From Candidatus Limnocylindrales bacterium (GTDB taxonomy: Bacteria > Moduliflexota > Moduliflexia > Moduliflexales > JAUQPW01): DNA of 57,675 nt. Position 1 is the first letter of the stretch, and each line of letters begins with the position of its first letter. The DNA is taken from NCBI GenBank assembly GCA_035559535.1, contig DATMBG010000057.1, positions 1 to 57,675 on the forward strand, given 5' to 3'. Shown in pieces: positions 44,171 through 51,677 of the stretch. A model generated the notes under the pieces. It worked only from the letters and a program-made list of their open reading frames with translations. It was not told where the DNA came from and searched no databases. The position numbers and the translations under genes are program-made.

Positions 44171-45640
44171 CTATGCCTTTGCAAGCTGTAGTGCAAGGTC
44201 CAGCCGTTTTAAACATTCCTCTTTACCGAGAATATCCATGAGTTGATATAATTCAGGACCGTGGGTTTGTCCGGTTAAAGCGGCCCGAACAGGCAGGTAG
44301 AGATTTTTACCCCCGCTTCCTGTTTTTGCTTTTAGGTAAGCCAGGAGATTCTTAAACGTATCCGGAGTTATTTCCTTCATTCCTTGAAGTTCCTCCCGCA
44401 GGACTTCGATAACCCTTTGGGCAGAATCGGTTTTCAAAATTTCTTTAGCCTCCTCACTCCATTCTAGCCAGGAAGTGTAAAAAATCCTGGCATGTTCCGG
44501 AAGTTGAGCGAGGGTTTCCACATACCCCCGGGTGACTTGGATGACCCTTTCCAGTTTAGAGAGCTCTTCTGAAGTAGGCTGGTTAGATACCATCCCTGCC
44601 CTTTGATAATAAGGAAGAGCCAGAGAACTCAGCTTTTTAATATCTTCGTTTCGAATATAATTCCCACTCATCCAGTTTAGCTTTTTTATATCAAAAATGG
44701 CCGCACTTTTCGATACCCGTTTAAGGGAGAATTGACGGATCATCTCCTCCCGGGAGATAATCTCTTGTCCGGATTCCGGAGTCCATCCCAGTAAGGCCAG
44801 GTAATTGATTAAGGCCTCCGGTAGATAGCCTGCTTCTCGATATTGAGCCACAGAGGTAGCTCCATGCCGTTTACTCAGCCGGGTATGATCAGGACCCAGG
44901 ATCATGGAAAGATGGGCAAATTGAGGGGGTTGAAATCCCAGGGCTTCATACAGGAGGAGTTGTCGGGGTGTGTTGGAGATATGATCCTCTCCCCGAATAA
45001 CATGGGTAATCTGCATCAAGGCATCGTCGATAACCACTGCAAAGTTATAGGGAGCTATACCATCGGAGCGAAGAATGACAAAGTCTCCAATATATTGCTT
45101 TTCAAAAACGACTTCACCCCGAACCCAATCCTGAAATCCTACACTTCCCCAAGGGTCGACTTTAAAACGCAGGGCAAAAGGGATCCCTGCGGCTTTTCTT
45201 TCTTCAACCTCTTTTGGGCTTAAATTTCGGCATTTTCCACCATATACCGGCATCCGGCCGGCTGCCAGCAACTTTTGTTTTTCGGCTTCCAGCTCTTCCT
45301 CTGTACAAAAACAAGGATAGGCTTTCCCGGCATCTACGAGTTTTTGGGCATACTCCCGATACAGGTGAAGCCGCATAGACTGCCGGTAGGGACCGAAGGC
45401 GCCCCCTTTATCTGGCCCTTCATCATAATCCAAGCCCAACCACTTCATGTCTTCTAAAATCAACCGATCTGACTCCTGAGTTGAGCGTTCGATATCGGTA
45501 TCCTCAATACGGAGAATAAAAGTTCCGTGATGATGCCGGGCAAATAACCAGTTGAAAAGCGCCGTCCTGGCATTTCCAATATGTAAATAGCCGGTAGGGC
45601 TGGGAGCGAAACGGACTCGAACCGGATTGATTACAGACAT
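44171..45640 (-). CDS. gltX: Glutamyl-tRNA synthetase
   Basis: A 489-residue class I synthetase with the start VRVRFAPSPTGYLHIGNARTAL (HIGH variant HIGN), the zinc region CFCTEEEL...GGKCR, and the KMSKS-like RLSKRHG. The start is placed at ATG 45640. The frame extends 17 codons further up, but those residues (MGSGLPGDFN) are partly translated from a heptamer repeat. Whether it charges tRNA-Glu only or also tRNA-Gln cannot be read from the sequence; no gatCAB or glnS is in view. Confidence 0.96.
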   Translation of the reverse strand: MSVINPVRVRFAPSPTGYLHIGNARTALFNWLFARHHHGTFILRIEDTDIERSTQESDRLILEDMKWLGLDYDEGPDKGGAFGPYRQSMRLHLYREYAQKLVDAGKAYPCFCTEEELEAEKQKLLAAGRMPVYGGKCRNLSPKEVEERKAAGIPFALRFKVDPWGSVGFQDWVRGEVVFEKQYIGDFVILRSDGIAPYNFAVVIDDALMQITHVIRGEDHISNTPRQLLLYEALGFQPPQFAHLSMILGPDHTRLSKRHGATSVAQYREAGYLPEALINYLALLGWTPESGQEIISREEMIRQFSLKRVSKSAAIFDIKKLNWMSGNYIRNEDIKKLSSLALPYYQRAGMVSNQPTSEELSKLERVIQVTRGYVETLAQLPEHARIFYTSWLEWSEEAKEILKTDSAQRVIEVLREELQGMKEITPDTFKNLLAYLKAKTGSGGKNLYLPVRAALTGQTHGPELYQLMDILGKEECLKRLDLALQLAKA

Positions 45641-45660
45641 AAGACAGGACTCTTTATCTG

Positions 45661-45702
45661 GGTTAAAATCACCAGGAAGTCCAGAACCCAAAAGTTAACC
45701 CC
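45661..45702. repeat. Heptamer repeat upstream of gltX
   Basis: About six units of the GGAAGTC CAGAACC type, directly upstream of and partly within the longest gltX frame. Confidence 0.55.
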
Positions 45703-46011
45703 ATATTTTCCCCCTCTATTAAGTTTCATCTGTCTTCTGGGATTCCTCAAGACAAGTTCCTTCCTATCTTGTATTCGGTGAATCATGGGTTATCTCTGGG
45801 TCTGTTTTCCTTCTCCAATTGAAGAGTTAAGAATTTTTTTATTTCTGATAACAAATTACTTGAAAGACCCTTCTTTTGCAAAAATTTTAAACCTTCCTAA
45901 TCCTTTGGTTGCTTTATGGCCCGGTGGTGGGGAAACTTTAGACTTCGGGCTGAGGATTCCCAGGCAGGCCAAAATAAAATTATTTTAAACCGCTTATCTG
46001 GAAAATAATAA

Positions 46012-46040
46012 TTGACACCATCCGCAGGTTATGATTTTAT
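46012..46040 (+). promoter_or_regulatory. Probable promoter of the coxSLM cluster
   Basis: A perfect TTGACA (46012-46017) is followed after 17 bp by TTTTAT (46035-46040), leaving a leader of about 135 nt to coxS. Confidence 0.5.
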
Positions 46041-46184
46041 GATCTAACATAAGAGCTGTCTGTGTATTTCCTAATTTTTGCGAATAAGCAGGTTCATTTT
46101 GAATAGCTTTAATAGAAAAACCCTGATTTTCCTTTTAAATCTCCCAGGATCAAAACCTTTTTTAAACCCGAGGAGGTGAAGAGA

Positions 46185-46655
46185 ATGAAACAAGTTATCC
46201 AGGTTACGATAAACGGCAAGCCTCGTCAGGATGAGGTGGAACCCAGACTCCTGTTGGTTCATTACCTTCGGGACGTTGTAGGATTAACGGGAACCCATAT
46301 TGGTTGTGAAACGAGTATCTGTGGAGCTTGTACGGTCTTATTAAATGGAGTTGCGGTTAAGTCCTGTACGATATTGACGGTACAGGCAAACAATGGAGAG
46401 GTCGTGACCATCGAAGGATTGGCTACCGATGGTAAGTTACATCCGGTTCAGGAAGGATTCTGGGAACGCCATGGGTTACAGTGTGGTTTCTGCACACCTG
46501 GGATGATCATGGCCGGTGTCCAAATTCTTCAAAGAAATCCAAATCCGACCGAGGAGCAGATCCGAGAAGGTTTAGAGGGTAATCTCTGCAGATGTACCGG
46601 ATATCAGCATATTGTCGAGGCTATCCAGTATGCTGCACAAAAGATGAGAACCTAA
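46185..46655 (+). CDS. coxS: CO dehydrogenase/xanthine dehydrogenase-type small [2Fe-2S] subunit
   Basis: A 156-residue iron-sulfur subunit that moves electrons from the molybdenum site to FAD. The plant-type [2Fe-2S] motif is [16 protein letters not shown] with a following KSC, and the second cluster has CGFCTPGM and [11 protein letters not shown] 46185 has AGGAGG eight bases upstream; a GTG three codons earlier is inside that ribosome binding site. It is the first gene of the order S-L-M, followed 16 bp later by coxL. Confidence 0.93.
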   Translation: MKQVIQVTINGKPRQDEVEPRLLLVHYLRDVVGLTGTHIGCETSICGACTVLLNGVAVKSCTILTVQANNGEVVTIEGLATDGKLHPVQEGFWERHGLQCGFCTPGMIMAGVQILQRNPNPTEEQIREGLEGNLCRCTGYQHIVEAIQYAAQKMRT

Positions 46656-46671
46656 AAAGGAGGGATAAAAT

Positions 46672-49005
46672 ATGGCTACGAAACTTATTGGGGAAAGAAT
46701 TAAACGAAAAGAAGATCCCCGACTTATTACAGGAACTGCAAGTTATGTAGATGATATCAAGTTGCCAAATATCCATCATGTGGCCTTCCTCCGAAGCATC
46801 TATGGTCATGCAAAAATTAACAAGATTGATGTATCAGAGGCCCGTAAGCTTCCCGGGGTTGTGGCAGTCCTGACCCATGATGACATTAAAGGGGTTTTGA
46901 AACCCATGCCCTGTGTAGGGGGGGTTCCGGACATGCATCTACCGGAGCATTATCCCCTGAGCGGGGGAAAGGTCCGATTTGTCGGAGAGGCTATTGCCGC
47001 CGTGGTAGCCAACGACCGTTATGTGGCCCGGGATGCCCTGGATTTGATCAATGTAGATTATGAACCCTTACCCGTGGTGGTGGATATGGAAAAGGCCCTG
47101 GAAAAAGGAGCTCCTCTTCTCTACGAGGAGTACGGTGAGAATCGGGGTTTTACCTGGAAAATTAGTGGAGGGGATATAGATAAAGCTTTTCAGGAGGCCG
47201 ATCGTATTGTTAAGCTTCGATTGGTTAATCAACGGGTTGCTCCCATCCCTTTGGAGACCCGGGCCGTGTTAGCCCAATACCAGGATCGTGGAGTCGAAGG
47301 GGAGTTAACGGTATGGACTTCTACACAAATTCCTCATGGAATCCGCACTTCAATTGCCAGCATGCTCAATCTCCCCGAACATCGAGTTCGGGTTATTGCA
47401 CCCGAGGTGGGTGGTGGATTTGGTTGCAAGGTTGATTTCTACGGAGAAGAAGTTTTGATTCCTTATCTGGCCATGAAGCTCAAAGTTCCGGTCAAATGGG
47501 TGGAAGGACGACGGGAGAATATCCAGGCCACAGACCATGGACGGGATCAAATTAATTATATCGAAGCCGCAGTTAAAAATGATGGAACCGTGGTAGGATT
47601 AAGGGTCAAAGTGCTGGCAGATATGGGGGCTTATTACCAACTTTTATCCCCGGCTATTCCTACCCTCACAGGCCTCATGATGTGCGGTCCTTACAAAATT
47701 CCCAACGTATCTATGGAGGTTCTGGGGGTTTTCACAAATAAAATGACCACCGATGCTTACCGGGGAGCCGGACGACCGGAAGCCACCTACCTCCTGGAGC
47801 GTACCATGGATGCCATTGCGGCTGAGCTGAATCTGGACCCTGTAGAGGTAAGGATGAAGAACTTTATCCAGCCCCAAGAATTTCCTTACAAAACGGCTAC
47901 AGGCCTTGTTTACGATAGTGGTAATTATCAGGCCGCTTTGCAGAAAGCATTAGATCATGTTGGATACAAGAAGTTACGGGAAGAACAGAAAAAACTCCGA
48001 GAGCAGGGCCAATACATGGGAATCGGGATTTCCAGCTATGTCGAGATTTGTGCTTTTGGTCCTTCTGCAGCCACGGCAACCGGTGGCTGGGAAAGTGCTA
48101 CCGTCCGTATCGAACCTACCGGTAAGGTTACGGTGTTGACAGGATCTTCTCCCCATGGTCAAGGACAAGAGACCACCTTCGCACAAATCGTTGCGGATGG
48201 GTTAGGATTAACCATGGAGGATGTAACCGTTCAGCACGGGGATACTGCTGTGGTTCAGTACGGAATCGGAACCTTTGGAAGTCGGGCCACCGCGGTGGGA
48301 GGAACGGCGGTTTATCTGGCCCTCCAGAAAGTTAAGGAAAAGGCAAGTAAGTTTGCGGCTCATATGTTGAAGGTAGATCCGAAAGGCCTGGTTTTTAAAG
48401 ACGGAAAGATCTTCCCGGAAAATAATCCGGAGAAATCGGTCACCTTAACCGAGGTCGGATTGGCGGCTTATCTGGCTAAGGATCTTCCCCCGGACACAGA
48501 ACCCGGACTGGTAGCTACAGCTTTTTACGAACCCAAGAACTTTACTTATCCTTTTGGAACCCATATCGCAGTCGTAGATATAGATCCGGAGACCGGCCAG
48601 ATTAAATTCCGTCGTTATGTAGCCGTAGACGATTGCGGTAATATTATCAATATGTTGACAGTCCATGGTCAGGTGCACGGCGGAATCGCCCAGGGGTTAG
48701 GCCAGGCATTGTATGAAGAGATCGTCTACGATGAAAACGGACAGCTCTTGACCGGTTCCTTTATGGACTACTGCATCCCCAAGGCCCATCATCTTCCAAA
48801 ATTCGAACTGGATTACACGGTCACTCCCACCGATGTAAACCCGTTGGGAGCTAAAGGAGTCGGAGAAGCAGGAACGATTGGCTCTACGCCTGCTATTGTC
48901 AATGCGGTTGTAGATGCCCTGGCCCATCTTGGGGTACGAAATATCGATATGCCCTTAAAGCCGGAAAAAATTTGGAAGGCTATCCGAGATCATGCAAAGA
49001 AATAA
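46672..49005 (+). CDS. coxL: Form II CO-dehydrogenase-like molybdenum subunit
   Basis: This 777-residue molybdopterin subunit belongs to the xanthine oxidase/CO dehydrogenase family. The active-site loop at residues 362-368 reads AYRGAGR, the form II signature, not the AYRCSFR of proven CO dehydrogenase (form I) with its Cu-binding Cys. Other cofactor motifs are VGGGFGCK, HGQGQETTFAQ and the catalytic-Glu region GVGEAGTIGS. The true substrate is therefore open: form II enzymes are mostly uncharacterised, and many act on aldehydes, purines or nicotinate-like compounds. No maturation genes (coxDEF) are next to it. Confidence 0.92.
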   Translation: MATKLIGERIKRKEDPRLITGTASYVDDIKLPNIHHVAFLRSIYGHAKINKIDVSEARKLPGVVAVLTHDDIKGVLKPMPCVGGVPDMHLPEHYPLSGGKVRFVGEAIAAVVANDRYVARDALDLINVDYEPLPVVVDMEKALEKGAPLLYEEYGENRGFTWKISGGDIDKAFQEADRIVKLRLVNQRVAPIPLETRAVLAQYQDRGVEGELTVWTSTQIPHGIRTSIASMLNLPEHRVRVIAPEVGGGFGCKVDFYGEEVLIPYLAMKLKVPVKWVEGRRENIQATDHGRDQINYIEAAVKNDGTVVGLRVKVLADMGAYYQLLSPAIPTLTGLMMCGPYKIPNVSMEVLGVFTNKMTTDAYRGAGRPEATYLLERTMDAIAAELNLDPVEVRMKNFIQPQEFPYKTATGLVYDSGNYQAALQKALDHVGYKKLREEQKKLREQGQYMGIGISSYVEICAFGPSAATATGGWESATVRIEPTGKVTVLTGSSPHGQGQETTFAQIVADGLGLTMEDVTVQHGDTAVVQYGIGTFGSRATAVGGTAVYLALQKVKEKASKFAAHMLKVDPKGLVFKDGKIFPENNPEKSVTLTEVGLAAYLAKDLPPDTEPGLVATAFYEPKNFTYPFGTHIAVVDIDPETGQIKFRRYVAVDDCGNIINMLTVHGQVHGGIAQGLGQALYEEIVYDENGQLLTGSFMDYCIPKAHHLPKFELDYTVTPTDVNPLGAKGVGEAGTIGSTPAIVNAVVDALAHLGVRNIDMPLKPEKIWKAIRDHAKK

Positions 49006-49012
49006 CTTTGTC

Positions 49013-49075
49013 TTGAACTCGAAGTCCGGTATCTAAAGAAAACCCCGGATACCAGACTGAGAGACCCAGGACTAA
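49013..49075. repeat. Heptamer hairpin between coxL and coxM
   Basis: Nine 7-nt units (CGAAGTC CGGTATC left; GATACCA GACTGAG right) fill the gap and end exactly one base before the coxM ATG, replacing its Shine-Dalgarno. Confidence 0.75.
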
Positions 49076-49942
49076 ATGAAAATGATTCCAGTTGCGTTTG
49101 AATATTTAGCCCCCACGACCCTAGATGAAGCTTTATCTGCGCTCTCGACCTATACCGATGCTAAGATACTGGCCGGTGGGCATAGCTTGATTCCCGCCAT
49201 GAAATTAAGGCTGGCCTCTCCCAAATATCTCATTGACATCAGCCGAATTTCAGATCTGAACTATATCCGGGAGTCCGGAGGTCAAATTTTGATCGGTGCT
49301 GGTACCACCCACTATCAGATCGAAAGCTCAACGCTTCTTAAGGAAAAATGCCCTTTGCTGACTGAAACGGCTCCCTACATTGGAGATGTTCAGGTTCGTA
49401 ACCGGGGAACCCTGGGTGGAAGCCTGGCCCACGCAGATCCGGCGGCCGACTGGCCTGCGGCTATACTGGCTGTTGGAGCCGAAATTAAGGTGAGAAATTC
49501 CCGAGGAGAGCGGACCCTTAAGGCTGAAGATTTCTTTGTGGATATGATGACCACGGCGCTTCAACCCAACGAAATCTTAACCGAAATTCGGATTCCTATA
49601 CCTCCCCAGCGTACCGGAAGTGCCTATGAAAAGGTTAAACAACCGGCTTCCGGTTTTGCTTTGGTGGGGGTGGCCGTCCAGATTACCCTTGATACCAACC
49701 GGACCTGTCAGCAGGTTCAAGTGGGTATTACCGGGCTTGCACCAAAGCCTTTTCGGGCTACAGGAGTTGAAAATATGCTGAAAGGTAAGGTTATTAATGA
49801 TCAACTCCTCGCCCAGGCAGCCGAGAAAGCTGCCGATGGCGTAGATCCACTCTCGGATATCCATGCCTCAGCAGAGTATCGTTCGCATCTGGCGCGGGTT
49901 CATACAAAGAGAGCTTTACAACGAGCTGTAAGTCGAATCTAA
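49076..49942 (+). CDS. coxM: CO dehydrogenase/xanthine dehydrogenase-type FAD subunit
   Basis: A 288-residue FAD-binding subunit completing the S-L-M enzyme. The two FAD motifs are AGGHSLIPAMKLRLASP (residues about 35-50) and the GTLGGSLAHADPAAD loop (about 119-133); IGAGTTHYQI lies between. The C-terminal CO-dehydrogenase flavoprotein domain is complete. It starts at ATG 49076 directly after a heptamer hairpin, so translation initiation may depend on that structure. It is followed by a strong terminator. Confidence 0.93.
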   Translation: MKMIPVAFEYLAPTTLDEALSALSTYTDAKILAGGHSLIPAMKLRLASPKYLIDISRISDLNYIRESGGQILIGAGTTHYQIESSTLLKEKCPLLTETAPYIGDVQVRNRGTLGGSLAHADPAADWPAAILAVGAEIKVRNSRGERTLKAEDFFVDMMTTALQPNEILTEIRIPIPPQRTGSAYEKVKQPASGFALVGVAVQITLDTNRTCQQVQVGITGLAPKPFRATGVENMLKGKVINDQLLAQAAEKAADGVDPLSDIHASAEYRSHLARVHTKRALQRAVSRI

Positions 49943-49970
49943 AGGATCCTACAACCAAATCATGAGGGAT

Positions 49971-50005
49971 ATAAGGGCGGGTTTGACCCCGCCCTTATCC
50001 TTTAT
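49971..50005 (+). terminator. Terminator after coxM
   Basis: ATAAGGGCGGG (49971-49981) pairs perfectly with CCCGCCCTTAT (49988-49998) over a 6-nt loop, followed by CCTTTATAC. It lies between coxM and coxG. Confidence 0.75.
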
Positions 50006-50028
50006 ACTCATGGAGTAGTAGCATTTTT

Positions 50029-50598
50029 ATGAGAATAGAGGGAAATCATACCTTAAAAGGAAAACCAGAAAAAGTCTGGAACACCTTGACCGATCCGGAG
50101 ATTCTTGCTAAATGTATCCCGGGTTGCGAGAAATTAGAGAAGACCGACGAGGATACCTATAAAGCAACCCTTAATATGGGAATTGGATCTATAAAAGGTA
50201 CCTATACCGGACAGGTCAAGCTGGTGGATAAGCAACCTTATTCCAGCTTTAAAATGATTGTTGAAGGAAAAGGAGGACCCGGCTTTGTTAAAGGAGAAGG
50301 GGTCTTGAATCTACAAGAGCAAAACGGTCACACCCTGATTACCTATCAGGGAGATGCTCAGGTGGGCGGCACCATTGCCAGTGTAGGACAACGCATGATC
50401 CAGGCTTCGGCTAAAATGATCATCGGCCAGTTCTTTACTGCCCTGGATATGCTCCAGGAACAACAACCTCCCTCCTCTGAGACCTCCTCAGGAGGAGCCC
50501 CTTCAGGAAGTTCGTCTCCTCCATCGAGTTTTTTTTTTAAAGTCACCCTCCGATACCTTTGGAATGAGCTAAAGAAAATCCTCGGAATTAAAATTTAA
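50029..50598 (+). CDS. coxG: CoxG-like SRPBCC protein
   Basis: A 189-residue CoxG-family protein (SRPBCC fold, residues about 1-145: GNHTLKGKPEKVWNTLTDPE, IPGCEKL, GPGFVKGEG). In Oligotropha CoxG helps bind CO dehydrogenase to the membrane and is needed for activity. A Ser/Pro linker (SSETSSGGAPSGSSSPPSS) leads to a short amphipathic tail FFFKVTLRYLWNELKKIL in place of a full membrane helix. A run of ten T (50529-50538) encodes the FFF and is prone to slippage. A terminator separates it from coxM, so expression may be lower. Confidence 0.85.
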   Translation: MRIEGNHTLKGKPEKVWNTLTDPEILAKCIPGCEKLEKTDEDTYKATLNMGIGSIKGTYTGQVKLVDKQPYSSFKMIVEGKGGPGFVKGEGVLNLQEQNGHTLITYQGDAQVGGTIASVGQRMIQASAKMIIGQFFTALDMLQEQQPPSSETSSGGAPSGSSSPPSSFFFKVTLRYLWNELKKILGIKI

Positions 50599-50608
50599 CT
50601 TCCATTCC

Positions 50609-50643
50609 CCGTCTCCCCTCTCCTTAAAGGAAAGGAGAGACGG
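50609..50643. terminator. Hairpin after coxG
   Basis: CCGTCTCCCCTCTCCTT (50609-50625) pairs with AAGGAAAGGAGAGACGG (50627-50643) with two mismatches. It has no clear T-run, so it could be a transcript-stabilising hairpin instead of a true terminator. Confidence 0.45.
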
Positions 50644-50791
50644 TGCCAGACTTTGATTCCTTCCCTGTCTTCCTGAAAAGGGGGCTTAAAGGATCAGGTA
50701 ACCTCAAGGAATCCATCCAACAGGACATCCCCATAGGGAAGTAAAAGAGGATCTTTTCTATCTTTCTTTTCTTTAAAATTTAGTTAGGATC

Positions 50792-50833
50792 TTGACATTT
50801 TACTTCTTAACCATATATTAGTCTCATATGGTT
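50792..50833 (+). promoter_or_regulatory. marR promoter with overlapping dyad operator
   Basis: TTGACA (50792-50797) and TATATT (50814-50819), 16 bp apart, make a strong promoter. A perfect inverted repeat AACCATAT (50809-50816) / ATATGGTT (50826-50833) with a 9-bp spacer covers the -10 element and start site. This is the usual place for an autoregulated MarR operator; binding would block marR-emrAB transcription. Confidence 0.7.
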
Positions 50834-50915
50834 CGTATCTTAATAATTAAGTTCTTAACTATTTTAAACCGTAAAAAGGGTTATAAATTTCTTCTTCATC
50901 GGCCTTGATTTTTAT

Positions 50916-51500
50916 ATGAGCCAGACATCCCAGGTCCGGTTGGACAAACGTAAGTATTATTCTCAAGACCAAATCATTCGACATGCCCAAAAGTATCCGG
51001 CGTTTCATTGGCCTACCACGGAGTTACTTTTGAATCTAGTATATGCCTACGACCTTATTGCTACTTATATTGCCCGAATTCTCAACAGATATCATCTCTC
51101 CCTTTCAGCTTTTAATTTGTTGATTATCCTGGCTCGTAGTGAAGGTAAAGGACTTCCTCTCCACGAGATAGGGGAAGCGTTGTTAGTGAGTCGGGCAAAT
51201 GTAACGGGATTGGTGGATTGTCTTGAGCGGAGAGGTTTAGTAGAACGCGTGGCCCATGCAGAGGATCGGCGTGTACGGATTGTACGGATTACCCAGAGTG
51301 GTGAGGGGCTCTTAGAATCCATACTACCCGGTTATCATGGAGAAGTCAGAGAATTGGTAAACGAGTTGAGCGATGAGGAAAAGGCTCAGCTAAACCGGCT
51401 TCTGTTAAAATTGCAAGATAGCATTCTCCATACAGTTGAGAAAAAATCCAAGAAACGAGAAGATGGCCTCATGATGGATAATATGGGTAATGGAGGGTAG
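50916..51500 (+). CDS. MarR-family regulator of the emrAB efflux genes
   Basis: A 194-residue winged-helix regulator. The DNA-binding domain lies at about residues 75-145: LPLHEIGEALLVSRANVTGLVDCLERRGLVERV, then the wing with AEDRRVRIVRIT. It has an unusually long N-terminus (about 40 residues with HAQKYPAFHWPT). It begins at ATG 50916 without a clear Shine-Dalgarno, downstream of a promoter overlapped by a dyad. It very likely represses itself and emrAB and is released by a toxic ligand. Confidence 0.9.
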   Translation: MSQTSQVRLDKRKYYSQDQIIRHAQKYPAFHWPTTELLLNLVYAYDLIATYIARILNRYHLSLSAFNLLIILARSEGKGLPLHEIGEALLVSRANVTGLVDCLERRGLVERVAHAEDRRVRIVRITQSGEGLLESILPGYHGEVRELVNELSDEEKAQLNRLLLKLQDSILHTVEKKSKKREDGLMMDNMGNGG

Positions 51501-51524
51501 AATTCATAATGCTATAGTCTTCAT

Positions 51525-51590
51525 CCTTTCTCCCCTCTTTCACAGTATAGGAGAAGGGTTGATGAGGGGGATGGGGGAAGTCGTGAGTAC
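51525..51590. repeat. CTCCCCTCT / GGGGGATGGGGG repeat between marR and emrA
   Basis: TTTCTCCCCTCTTTCACAG faces GGAGAAGGGTTGATGAGGGGG, an imperfect palindrome of the same general type as that at 21215-21452. Confidence 0.45.
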
Positions 51591-51677
51591 CATATCGAGA
51601 GTGAGCTGACGAACTTGTTTTACTGAATTGGAAACAAGTTAAACGTAAAGCCCACTCCAATATGGGAAAAGAATATC

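Larger units (their letters stand above)
45641..46184. other. Intergenic region between gltX and the cox cluster
   Basis: 544 bp. It contains the heptamer repeat at 45661-45702, a weak repeat-like stretch near 45921-45976, and the cox promoter at 46012-46040. A 67-codon open frame at 45785-45988 has no ribosome binding site and overlaps repeat sequence; it is not believed. Confidence 0.6.
50599..50915. other. Intergenic region between coxG and marR
   Basis: 317 bp. It holds a long hairpin at 50609-50643 just after coxG, a region of weak inverted repeats (about 50655-50740), and the marR promoter with its operator (50792-50833). No gene is seen. Confidence 0.65.

Noticed and set aside
45785-45988. 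Plus-strand 67-codon frame between gltX and coxS
   Set aside because: No ribosome binding site, composition unlike neighbouring genes, and the end runs into repeat-like sequence.
46572-49005. Assignment of the cox genes as true aerobic CO dehydrogenase
   Set aside because: The active-site loop is AYRGAGR, not AYRCSFR, so CO oxidation is not supported by sequence.
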